This document shows positions 7,707-14,112 of a DNA stretch of 64,000 nucleotides, in pieces. Where the stretch lies: the NCBI RefSeq assembly GCF_023554995.1, contig NZ_JAMJPK010000002.1:1-64000 (forward strand). The letters are read 5' to 3'. Source of the DNA: Halomonas gemina. Lineage in GTDB: Bacteria; Pseudomonadota; Gammaproteobacteria; Pseudomonadales; Halomonadaceae. The stretch's first letter is position 1. The number at the start of each line of letters is the position of its first letter. A model generated the notes under the pieces. It was not told the DNA's origin. It did no database searches and was given only the letters and a program-made list of their open reading frames with translations. The position numbers and the translations under genes were made by a program.

Positions 7707-8110
7707 GCGTCCGCCGGCTCCGCCTGGAGGTGGGCCTCAAGGGCCTCGCGCAGCTCGCCCTCGATGGGGATGGCCTTCTTGGCCTCGTGGTCGAAGTGCA
7801 CCATCACGGCGTGGCCGAGGTTGGTCAGCTGGCCGTCCTGGCGCGCCTCCTGGCTCACCGTGAAGGAGCTGTTGCCGAGCCGCGAGACATAGGTGCGGAT
7901 CTCGATCTCGCGGCCGTACTGCAGCTCGGCCCGGTAGTCGACCTCCATGCGCGCCATGATCAGCCGCCACTTGCGCGGGTCCAGGTCCGGCGTGAAGAGT
8001 CGGAAGAGGTCGTTGCGGGCTAGCTCGAACCAGGCCGGCAGCCGGGTGTTGTTGACGTGGCCCAGGGCATCGGTGTCGTAGAAGGCGGGCTCGATGGTGC
8101 GGGTGAACAT
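7703..8110 (-). CDS. YbgC-type acyl-CoA thioesterase (hot-dog fold)
   Basis: A 135-residue single hot-dog-fold protein. The motif YDTDALGHVNN (residues 11-21) is the 4HBT/YbgC active-site signature, with Asp14 and His18 in the expected catalytic positions. Family members hydrolyse short to medium acyl-CoA or 4-hydroxybenzoyl-CoA thioesters in the cytoplasm. It is the first gene of a coupled pair with ybaK; the pairing looks like transcriptional economy more than shared pathway. Confidence 0.85.
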   Translation of the reverse strand: MFTRTIEPAFYDTDALGHVNNTRLPAWFELARNDLFRLFTPDLDPRKWRLIMARMEVDYRAELQYGREIEIRTYVSRLGNSSFTVSQEARQDGQLTNLGHAVMVHFDHEAKKAIPIEGELREALEAHLQAEPADA

Positions 8111-8171
8111 CTGGGGTTTCCTTGTTGTGGTCTCTGCAGGGAGGACAGCTTTGCCCCGAGCAAGCGCTCGG

Positions 8172-8996
8172 TCAAGCCCTCGCGCGTGGGCTCGCGGCCA
8201 GGCGCGCGGCCCGCCAGGCCAGCAGGCGGGTCCAGGCCAGCAGCCAGGCGGTAGCCACGGCGAAGCCGATGAGGGTGCCGAGCACCAGCCCCAGGCTGTC
8301 GTAGGTCAGCGAGACGCACAGGGCGTACCACAGCAGGGCGCCGAGCCCGGCCGGGTAGTGCTTGATCACCGTGGCCACCGGGGCGGCACCGTGGGTCAGG
8401 TGCAGGATCACCAGGAAGGGGTACATGGTCACCGGGAAGGCGGCCATGACCCCGGCCCAGGCGGCCGGCATCACGTGGGCGAGGCCGGTGATCAGGAAGA
8501 TGATCCCGGCGGCCAGGGCGGCGCGCAGGCCCAACGCCGCCCAGCTGAAGCCGCCGCGGGCGCCGGTGGCGGTTTCCGGTACCCGACGGTAGAGCCGGAT
8601 GAAGAGGATGATCGCGGCCAGGGTGGTCAGGGTGCCGGTCAGGCGGGTGAACTCCACCTGGGTCAGCAGCAGGCTCACCGCCAGCCAGGCGGCAAGGCCT
8701 CCTGCCGTTCCTGCGAGCACGCCGGGCAGGCCGTTACGGCGTGCGCAGAGCAGGTAGCCGCCGCCCAGCGCCAGGGTGGCGGTGAAGCCGGCCAGCGTAT
8801 GCACGGCACTCTGGGAGGCGAAGGCCGGGGAGATCTCCAGGCCGATGAAGAACAGCGCGATGGCGGTGCCAAGCGGGTAGCCCGCGAGCAGGCCGGCCAC
8901 GCGGGTGCTGATCCGCTCGGCGATCATCGAGAGGCCGAGCACCACGCCGATCGATACCAGCAGCTTGGCCAGCTGCCAGCTCAGGGGAACTTCCAT
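8172..8996 (-). CDS. Integral membrane protein, about eight TM segments
   Basis: A 274-residue very hydrophobic protein. About eight membrane segments can be drawn, and the two halves resemble each other: AGLLAGYPLGTAIALFF near residue 33 and AGVMAAFPVTMYPFLVI near residue 188, each followed by a similar Ala-Pro-Ala-rich stretch. This suggests an internal duplication as in many small transporters. No family is named with confidence. The ATG at 8996 has AAGGA 7 bases upstream. It is divergent from the HNH gene. Confidence 0.65.
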   Translation of the reverse strand: MEVPLSWQLAKLLVSIGVVLGLSMIAERISTRVAGLLAGYPLGTAIALFFIGLEISPAFASQSAVHTLAGFTATLALGGGYLLCARRNGLPGVLAGTAGGLAAWLAVSLLLTQVEFTRLTGTLTTLAAIILFIRLYRRVPETATGARGGFSWAALGLRAALAAGIIFLITGLAHVMPAAWAGVMAAFPVTMYPFLVILHLTHGAAPVATVIKHYPAGLGALLWYALCVSLTYDSLGLVLGTLIGFAVATAWLLAWTRLLAWRAARLAASPRARA

Positions 8997-9045
8997 ACTG
9001 TTTTCCTTCTCCCTTCGGGTGTGTCCTGGACTCTTGGAGGCCCGC

Positions 9046-9387
9046 ATGGCCGACCATGATCTGTCGCCCCCACCACGTCCCGAGGCCTGCGAGCTATGTG
9101 GGCGCGCCGCGCCGTTGACCCGCCATCACCTCATCCCGCGGTCGCTGCATGGCAAGGCCCGCTATCGGCGTCGCTTCGATCGGGTAGAGCGGCTTACCGC
9201 CATCCTCTGGGTCTGCCACGCCTGCCACAAACACCTGCATGCCGTGCTCAGCGAACGTGAGCTGGCCGAGCATTATCGCAGCCGGGGGGCGTTGATGGCG
9301 CATCCCCAGATCCAGACCTTCGTCGCATGGCTCTCCACCAAGCCCGCCGGCTTCCGGCCCAAGAAGCGGGCGGCGCGGCGACGCTAG
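9046..9387 (+). CDS. HNH nuclease-like zinc protein
   Basis: A 113-residue protein with a small HNH-type zinc motif: Cys15 and Cys18 (CELC), the His27-His28 pair in TRHHLIPRSLHG, and Cys57 and Cys60 in VCHACHKHLH with His61 and His65. This layout fits HNH endonucleases that use a beta-beta-alpha metal finger. The C-terminus is basic (KKRAARRR), which would suit DNA binding. It stands alone, not next to a restriction or phage gene, so a housekeeping role is likely. GGAG lies 6 bases before the ATG. Confidence 0.7.
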   Translation: MADHDLSPPPRPEACELCGRAAPLTRHHLIPRSLHGKARYRRRFDRVERLTAILWVCHACHKHLHAVLSERELAEHYRSRGALMAHPQIQTFVAWLSTKPAGFRPKKRAARRR

Positions 9388-9394
9388 CCTGCCA

Positions 9395-9838
9395 TCAGAC
9401 AAGGCGCAGCCCCTTGAGGTCGGTCCAGGCGGCCCTCAAAGCAGCGGCCAGCGGTTCACGAAGGTGCTCGGGCAGCGCCTGCTCGGCGGCGGCGAGGTCC
9501 GCGAAGTCGCGGTTGCGCAGCCAGCAGTAGGCCCAGGCGCAGGCCTCGTCGTCACTGGCCGGCAGCGGTCGCGCGGGCATCTGCACCAGCAGGAAGGTGG
9601 CGGTGCGTGCCGCCCAGAGGGGCGGCTCCTCGCCGTCGGAGCGGCTCCAGCCGGCGAGGGTGTCGCCATCCGGCGTGCTCTCGGGGAGGCCGATCCGGGT
9701 CACCCGGGCGGTCTCGGCGAGCAGCAGTGCCAGGCGGTCGGCATCGCCCTGGCCCAGGGCCAGCCACTGGCCGACCAGGGTGGGCAAGCCGCGGCGTACC
9801 TTGGCATAGAAGCCCTCTTGGGGCATGGTCTCGTTCAT
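9395..9838 (-). CDS. Hypothetical protein (147 aa)
   Basis: A 147-residue, mostly helical, Ala- and Leu-rich protein with several Trp residues in its second half (WAARTATF, WAYCWLRNRDF). No signal peptide, membrane segment or known motif is visible. AAGG lies 8 bases before the ATG at 9838. It is divergent from patB with only 31 bases between start codons, so the two may share a promoter region. Confidence 0.55.
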   Translation of the reverse strand: MNETMPQEGFYAKVRRGLPTLVGQWLALGQGDADRLALLLAETARVTRIGLPESTPDGDTLAGWSRSDGEEPPLWAARTATFLLVQMPARPLPASDDEACAWAYCWLRNRDFADLAAAEQALPEHLREPLAAALRAAWTDLKGLRLV

Positions 9839-9869
9839 CTTGCTGGCCTTCTGGGATCGGGAACTGCAC

Positions 9870-11048
9870 ATGGAATTTGATTTTGCCACGCCCGTCGAGC
9901 GTCGCCACCCGTCGGGCGGTGACTGGCCCTCGCAGAAGTGGCATCGCTACGGCGATGAGGTGCTGCCGCTGTGGGTCGCCGATATGGACTTCGCCTCGCC
10001 CCCCGCGGTCATCGAGGCACTGCGGGCCCGGGTGGAGCATGGCGTATTCGGCTATGGCCTGGTGCCCGACTCGCTGCGCGAGACCCTCTGCGCCTGGAGT
10101 GCCGAGCACTACGGCTGGGCCATCGAGCCCGACTGGCAGCTGTGGCTGCCGGGGGTGGTGCCGGCGCTGCACATGGCTAGCCTGGCGCTGACCGAGCCCG
10201 GCGACGGCGTGCTGACGGTGACGCCCATCTATCCGCCCTTCCTCAGAGTGGCCGAGCGCACCGGGCGGCGGCCCCAGCAGGCGGCGATGCGGGCCCCGGC
10301 CGCGCCCGGCGAGCCCTGGCGGCTCGACCTCGCGGCGCTGGAGGCGGCGATTACCGCCGAGACCCGGCTGCTGCTCTGGTGCCAGCCCCACAATCCCACC
10401 GGCCGGGTATGGACGCGCGAGGAGCTGGCGGGACTGGCCGCGCTGGTCGAGCGTCACGACCTCTTTGTGGTCTCCGACGAGCTGCACTGCGACCTGCTGC
10501 TCGACGAGGGCGCCCGCCATGTGCCGCTGGCGGCCGAGTTTCCCGGGCTGGCCTCGCGCACCCTGACCCTCTGGGCGCCGTCCAAGACCTTCAACCTGGC
10601 GGGGCTGACCACCGCCTGCGCGGTGATTCCCGACGCGGGTCTGCGACGTCGCTTCGCCAGGAGCATCAAGGGGCTGACGCCCGATGGCAACGTCCTGGGG
10701 CTGGTGGCCGCCGAGGCCGCCCATGCCCATGGCGAGCCCTGGCGGCAGGCGCTGCTGAGTGTCTTGCGTGGCCACCGCCAGGCGCTGGTCGAGCGGGTGG
10801 CCGGCTGGCCCGGCGTGGCCATGAGCCCGCCTGAGTCCACCTACCTGGCCTGGCTGGACCTGCGCAAGGCGCAAGCGCTTGAGGGGCTGGAGGGGGCACC
10901 GCAGCGGCTGCTGCTCGAGCGGGCCGGCGTGGCGCTCTCCGACGGCGCCGACTTCGGCTGGCCGGGCTTTGCCCGCCTCAACTTCGGCACCACGGCCCCC
11001 CAGCTGGAGGCGGCCCTGGCGCGGCTGGATAGCGTACTCGGGGGCTGA
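9870..11048 (+). CDS. patB: MalY/PatB-type PLP-dependent cystathionine beta-lyase
   Basis: A 392-residue fold-type I aminotransferase-like enzyme. The N-terminal LWVADMDF, the CQPHNPTGR block (171-179), SDELHCDL (202-209) and APSKTFNLAGL with the PLP-binding Lys239 are hallmarks of the MalY/PatB subgroup, which cleaves C-S bonds of cystathionine or cysteine to give pyruvate and ammonia. It acts in the cytoplasm in methionine and sulfur metabolism; in E. coli MalY also modulates MalT, which is not implied here. The start at 9870 (MEFDF) is preferred to an ATG 45 bases upstream that falls inside the divergent gene. Confidence 0.9.
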   Translation: MEFDFATPVERRHPSGGDWPSQKWHRYGDEVLPLWVADMDFASPPAVIEALRARVEHGVFGYGLVPDSLRETLCAWSAEHYGWAIEPDWQLWLPGVVPALHMASLALTEPGDGVLTVTPIYPPFLRVAERTGRRPQQAAMRAPAAPGEPWRLDLAALEAAITAETRLLLWCQPHNPTGRVWTREELAGLAALVERHDLFVVSDELHCDLLLDEGARHVPLAAEFPGLASRTLTLWAPSKTFNLAGLTTACAVIPDAGLRRRFARSIKGLTPDGNVLGLVAAEAAHAHGEPWRQALLSVLRGHRQALVERVAGWPGVAMSPPESTYLAWLDLRKAQALEGLEGAPQRLLLERAGVALSDGADFGWPGFARLNFGTTAPQLEAALARLDSVLGG

Positions 11049-11052
11049 CATA

Positions 11053-11082
11053 CGCACGGCCGCCCCGGGAGGCGGCCGTGCG
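11053..11082. terminator. Bidirectional terminator
   Basis: CGCACGGCCGCC (11053-11064) pairs with GGCGGCCGTGCG (11071-11082) across a 6-base loop, between the convergent patB and cnoX genes. Confidence 0.75.
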
Positions 11083-11104
11083 AGTCGGCGTTATGGCCGG
11101 CGCT

Positions 11105-12043
11105 TCAGTAGAGTAGGGCGAAGAGCTTGCGGCGGTAGGCGACCGTCAGCGGATGGTCGGCGCCCAGGGCATCGAAGACCTGCAGCAGGGTGCGGCGGGC
11201 GGCATCGTCGCCGTAGGCGCGGTCGCGTTTCATCAGCGCCAGCAGGGCATCCAGGCCGGCCTCGTAGTGGCCGTCGGCCACCTGGTGCAGGGCGCGCTTG
11301 TAGTGGGCCTCGCTGTCGTCGCGGCCCTCCAGGGCGGCCAGCTCCTCGGCGGAGGGCGCCTGCTCGCCGAACTCGATGCTGGCGCGCACGCCGCGGGCCG
11401 GAGCGGCGTCGCGCTCTTCCGGGGGAAGGTTGTCGAGCAGGGTGCGGGCCTGCTCGGCCTGGCCGTCGGCCACCAGGGCGCGGGCCAGCTCCACCTGGTA
11501 GGGGGTATGCTGGGGGTACTGCTGCACCAGCTCCTGATAGATCTCCCGGGCGGTGGCGGCATCGCCGGCGGCCAGGGCCTCGGCGGCCTGGTCCTCGGGG
11601 CTCGCCGGGGCCTCCTCCGGCGCCGGGAAGTAGCGCCCCAGCCACTCGCGCACCTGCTTCTCGGGCAGGGCACCCTGGAAGTGGTCGACCAGGCCGCCCT
11701 GGCTGATCAGCTTGACGTCCGGCACCGAGCGCACGCCGAGCTGGCCGGCGATCTCCTGGTTCTCGTCGATGTTGAGCTTGGCGAGGATGAAGGCGCCCTG
11801 ATACTCGCGGGCCAGCTTCTCGAGGATCGGCATCAGGTTCTTGCAGGGCTCGCACCAGGGGGCCCAGCAGTCGAGCAGCACGGGTACCTGCATCGAGGTC
11901 TCGAGCAGCTGCTGGATGTTGCTGGCGTCGACGTCGATGATCATCTCGGCGTTCTGGCCGCCGGCAGACGGGGCGTCGGCATTCTCGCCGGCAGGGAGGT
12001 CGTCGGTGAGCGGTTCACCTGTGCGGGGGTCGACGATGGGCAT
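11105..12043 (-). CDS. cnoX: Co-chaperone CnoX (YbbN), thioredoxin-TPR
   Basis: A 312-residue protein with an N-terminal thioredoxin domain (about 35-145) and a C-terminal TPR-like helical region (about 150-312), the layout of E. coli CnoX/YbbN. CnoX hands oxidised substrates to GroEL and DnaK under oxidative stress. The active-site motif here is WCEPC (Cys64, Cys67), so both redox cysteines are present, unlike E. coli where the motif is SQHC. It may therefore have some thiol-redox activity. The C-terminal end RRKLFALLY matches the conserved GroEL-contacting tail of the family. Confidence 0.9.
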   Translation of the reverse strand: MPIVDPRTGEPLTDDLPAGENADAPSAGGQNAEMIIDVDASNIQQLLETSMQVPVLLDCWAPWCEPCKNLMPILEKLAREYQGAFILAKLNIDENQEIAGQLGVRSVPDVKLISQGGLVDHFQGALPEKQVREWLGRYFPAPEEAPASPEDQAAEALAAGDAATAREIYQELVQQYPQHTPYQVELARALVADGQAEQARTLLDNLPPEERDAAPARGVRASIEFGEQAPSAEELAALEGRDDSEAHYKRALHQVADGHYEAGLDALLALMKRDRAYGDDAARRTLLQVFDALGADHPLTVAYRRKLFALLY

Positions 12044-12081
12044 GATCGCTAGCCTTGCGTGAGGATGAATTTGCCTAACAG

Positions 12082-12930
12082 ATGCGGGTGATCGCCCGCG
12101 ACTTCAAGGGGAGCCGGCCAGTGGTACGACGAATTCTGCGTGTGACCTCCGGGCTGACGGTGATGCTCGCCCTGCTGCTGGCCGGGCCGCTGTGGATGCT
12201 GGCCACCGAGAGCGTGGAAGGCCGTGGCCACTGGTCCACGGCCGATCGTGCCTCGGCCGGCCTGGCCCCGCCCCCTGACAAGGGCTCCGGAGCGGTGGTT
12301 CAGCTCTACGCGGCCAGGGCCTGGGGATGGCGTGGCGCCTTCGGGGTGCATACCTGGATCGCCACCCGGGAAGCCGGGGCCGACGCCTGGCGGATGCACC
12401 ACGTGCTCAGCTGGCGCCGTCCGGCCCTGGAGTCGCGGTCGACCCCCACGCCGGATCGGGCCTGGTTCGGCAGCGAGCCGATGCTGCTGGCCGACTACCG
12501 GGGCGAGGCGGCCGCGCGGCTGATTCCCGGGATCGAGGCCGCGGTGGCGGCCTATCCGGCCCCCGCGACCTACCGTGCCTGGCCGGGGCCCAACAGCAAC
12601 ACTTTCACCGCCTGGGTGGTTCGCGAGGTGGAGGGGCTCGAGGCGACGCTGCCGGTGACCGCGGTGGGCAAGGACTACCTGTTCGACGGCGTGCTGGCCG
12701 CGGCGCCGGGCGGGCTTGGCGTCACCGCCTCGCTGGGCGGCCTGCTGGGGCTGACCCTGGGGCGCGACGAAGGGCTCGAGCTCAACCTGCTGGGCCTCGC
12801 GCTGGGGGTCGACCCGCTCCGCCCGGCGCTCAAGCTGCCGGGCATCGGCCGGCTGGGCATGGCCTCCGCCATCAAGGGGGAGGGGAAGGTAGCGGGGACC
12901 GCTGACCCTGAAACGAAAGGGAACCGATGA
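12082..12930 (+). CDS. DUF3750-family protein, N-terminal membrane anchor
   Basis: A 282-residue protein with a hydrophobic segment at about residues 24-42 that could be an anchor or uncleaved signal, followed by a periplasmic-looking domain. HTWIATREAG, YRAWPGPNSNTF and the Gly-rich KDYLFDGV region resemble DUF3750 proteins. The NSNTF patch with an upstream His could be a catalytic or ligand site, but function is unknown. The last residues (VAGTADPETKGNR) are encoded by DNA that includes a 14-base copy of the tRNA 3' end found 108 bases further on, so the C-terminus may be recently altered. Confidence 0.62.
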   Translation: MRVIARDFKGSRPVVRRILRVTSGLTVMLALLLAGPLWMLATESVEGRGHWSTADRASAGLAPPPDKGSGAVVQLYAARAWGWRGAFGVHTWIATREAGADAWRMHHVLSWRRPALESRSTPTPDRAWFGSEPMLLADYRGEAAARLIPGIEAAVAAYPAPATYRAWPGPNSNTFTAWVVREVEGLEATLPVTAVGKDYLFDGVLAAAPGGLGVTASLGGLLGLTLGRDEGLELNLLGLALGVDPLRPALKLPGIGRLGMASAIKGEGKVAGTADPETKGNR

Positions 12931-12955
12931 CCGACCGACGGTCATGCGGCATACG

Positions 12956-12983
12956 AAAAAGCCGACTCCCGTAGGAATCGGCT
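12956..12983 (-). terminator. Terminator of the initiator tRNA gene
   Basis: AAAGCCGA pairs with TCGGCTTT around a 12-base loop; read on the minus strand the stem is followed by five T. It lies 12 bases after the tRNA 3' end and also faces the end of the DUF3750 gene. Confidence 0.75.
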
Positions 12984-12994
12984 TTCTCAATATT

Positions 12995-13071
<77 letters not shown>

Positions 13072-13167
13072 TCAACGTGAAATGTATTCTACAGGCTATG
13101 CGCCTTTGGTCAAGGGTTGATTTCAAACGCTCGTCCCGGCGGCACTCCCTGGTCCATACTTCCTGTG

Positions 13168-13185
13168 CTGTCATCAAGGTGACAG
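13168..13185. promoter_or_regulatory. Inverted repeat upstream of phaB
   Basis: CTGTCA (13168-13173) and TGACAG (13180-13185) form a perfect 6-bp inverted repeat with a 6-base spacer, 76 bases before the phaB start. A second small palindrome, CTGGCG-CCA-CGCCAG, lies at 13215-13229. Either may be an operator or leader hairpin; no regulator is assigned. No clear promoter was seen in 13072-13261. Confidence 0.4.
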
Positions 13186-13261
13186 ATCAATGAACAAGAC
13201 TGGTGATGGCCGGCCTGGCGCCACGCCAGACAAGATGTCATGCATATCAGGGAGGTAGTCA

Positions 13262-14008
13262 ATGACAACACAAGCACCCGTCGCCTGGGTCACCGGTGGT
13301 ACCGGGGGTATCGGCAGCGCCATCTGCCGCACGCTGGCCTCAGAGGGCTACACGGTGGTTGCGGGATACCACAACCCGGAGAAGGCCAAGGCCTGGCTGG
13401 AGACCCAGAAGGCCGAGGGTTTCGACAACATCGACATTGCCGGGATCGACCTGGTCGACTTTGATTCCTGCGTGAAAGGGGTCAAGGAGATCGAGGAGAA
13501 GCACGGTCCCGTCAGCGTGCTGGTCAACTGTGCCGGGATCACTCGGGACGGCACCCTGAAGAAGATGACGCCGGAGCAGTGGCACGAGGTCATCGACACC
13601 AACCTCAACAGCGTCTTCAACACCTGCCGCAGCGTGATCGAGAGCATGCTCGAGAAGGGCTATGGCCGGATCATCAACATCTCGTCCATCAACGGCCGCA
13701 AGGGCCAGTTCGGCCAGGTCAACTATGCCGCGGCCAAGGCGGGCATGCATGGCCTGACCATGTCGCTGGCTCAGGAGACGGCCACCAAGGGCATCACCGT
13801 GAATACGGTGTCACCCGGCTACATCGCCACCGACATGATCATGAACATCCCCGAGAAGGTCCGTGAGGCCATCCGCGAGACCATCCCGGTCAAGCGCTAC
13901 GGGACGCCCGAAGAGATCGGTCGCCTGGTGGCCTTCCTCGCCGACCGGGAGTCGGGCTTCATCACCGGCGCCAACATCGACATCAACGGCGGACAGTTCA
14001 TGGGCTGA
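13262..14008 (+). CDS. phaB: Acetoacetyl-CoA reductase PhaB
   Basis: A 248-residue short-chain dehydrogenase. The NADPH-binding TGGTGGIG lies at 11-18; the catalytic residues are Ser142, Tyr155 and Lys159; VSPGYIATDM and the C-terminal GANIDINGGQFMG are typical of PhaB rather than FabG. It reduces acetoacetyl-CoA to (R)-3-hydroxybutyryl-CoA, the second step of polyhydroxybutyrate synthesis, in the cytoplasm. It is monocistronic, as in other Halomonas where phaC and phaA are elsewhere. GGGAGG lies 8-9 bases before the start and a terminator follows. Confidence 0.93.
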   Translation: MTTQAPVAWVTGGTGGIGSAICRTLASEGYTVVAGYHNPEKAKAWLETQKAEGFDNIDIAGIDLVDFDSCVKGVKEIEEKHGPVSVLVNCAGITRDGTLKKMTPEQWHEVIDTNLNSVFNTCRSVIESMLEKGYGRIINISSINGRKGQFGQVNYAAAKAGMHGLTMSLAQETATKGITVNTVSPGYIATDMIMNIPEKVREAIRETIPVKRYGTPEEIGRLVAFLADRESGFITGANIDINGGQFMG

Positions 14009-14061
14009 TCGCCCGACCGTCGCACGCCCACTGCCGCCGGTGACCCTGGCGGCAGCCACGA

Positions 14062-14087
14062 CAGCGCGAGGCATCTGCCTCGCGCTG
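14062..14087 (+). terminator. Hairpin after phaB
   Basis: CAGCGCGAGGC (14062-14072) pairs perfectly with GCCTCGCGCTG (14077-14087) around a 4-base ATCT loop, between the convergent phaB and DUF349 genes. No long T tract. Confidence 0.65.
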
Positions 14088-14112
14088 TCGCGTCTGTGGG
14101 CGGCTAACGTGC

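Noticed and set aside
9046-9387. HNH gene as part of a restriction or defence system
   Set aside because: Neighbours are ordinary genes and no methyltransferase or partner is present.
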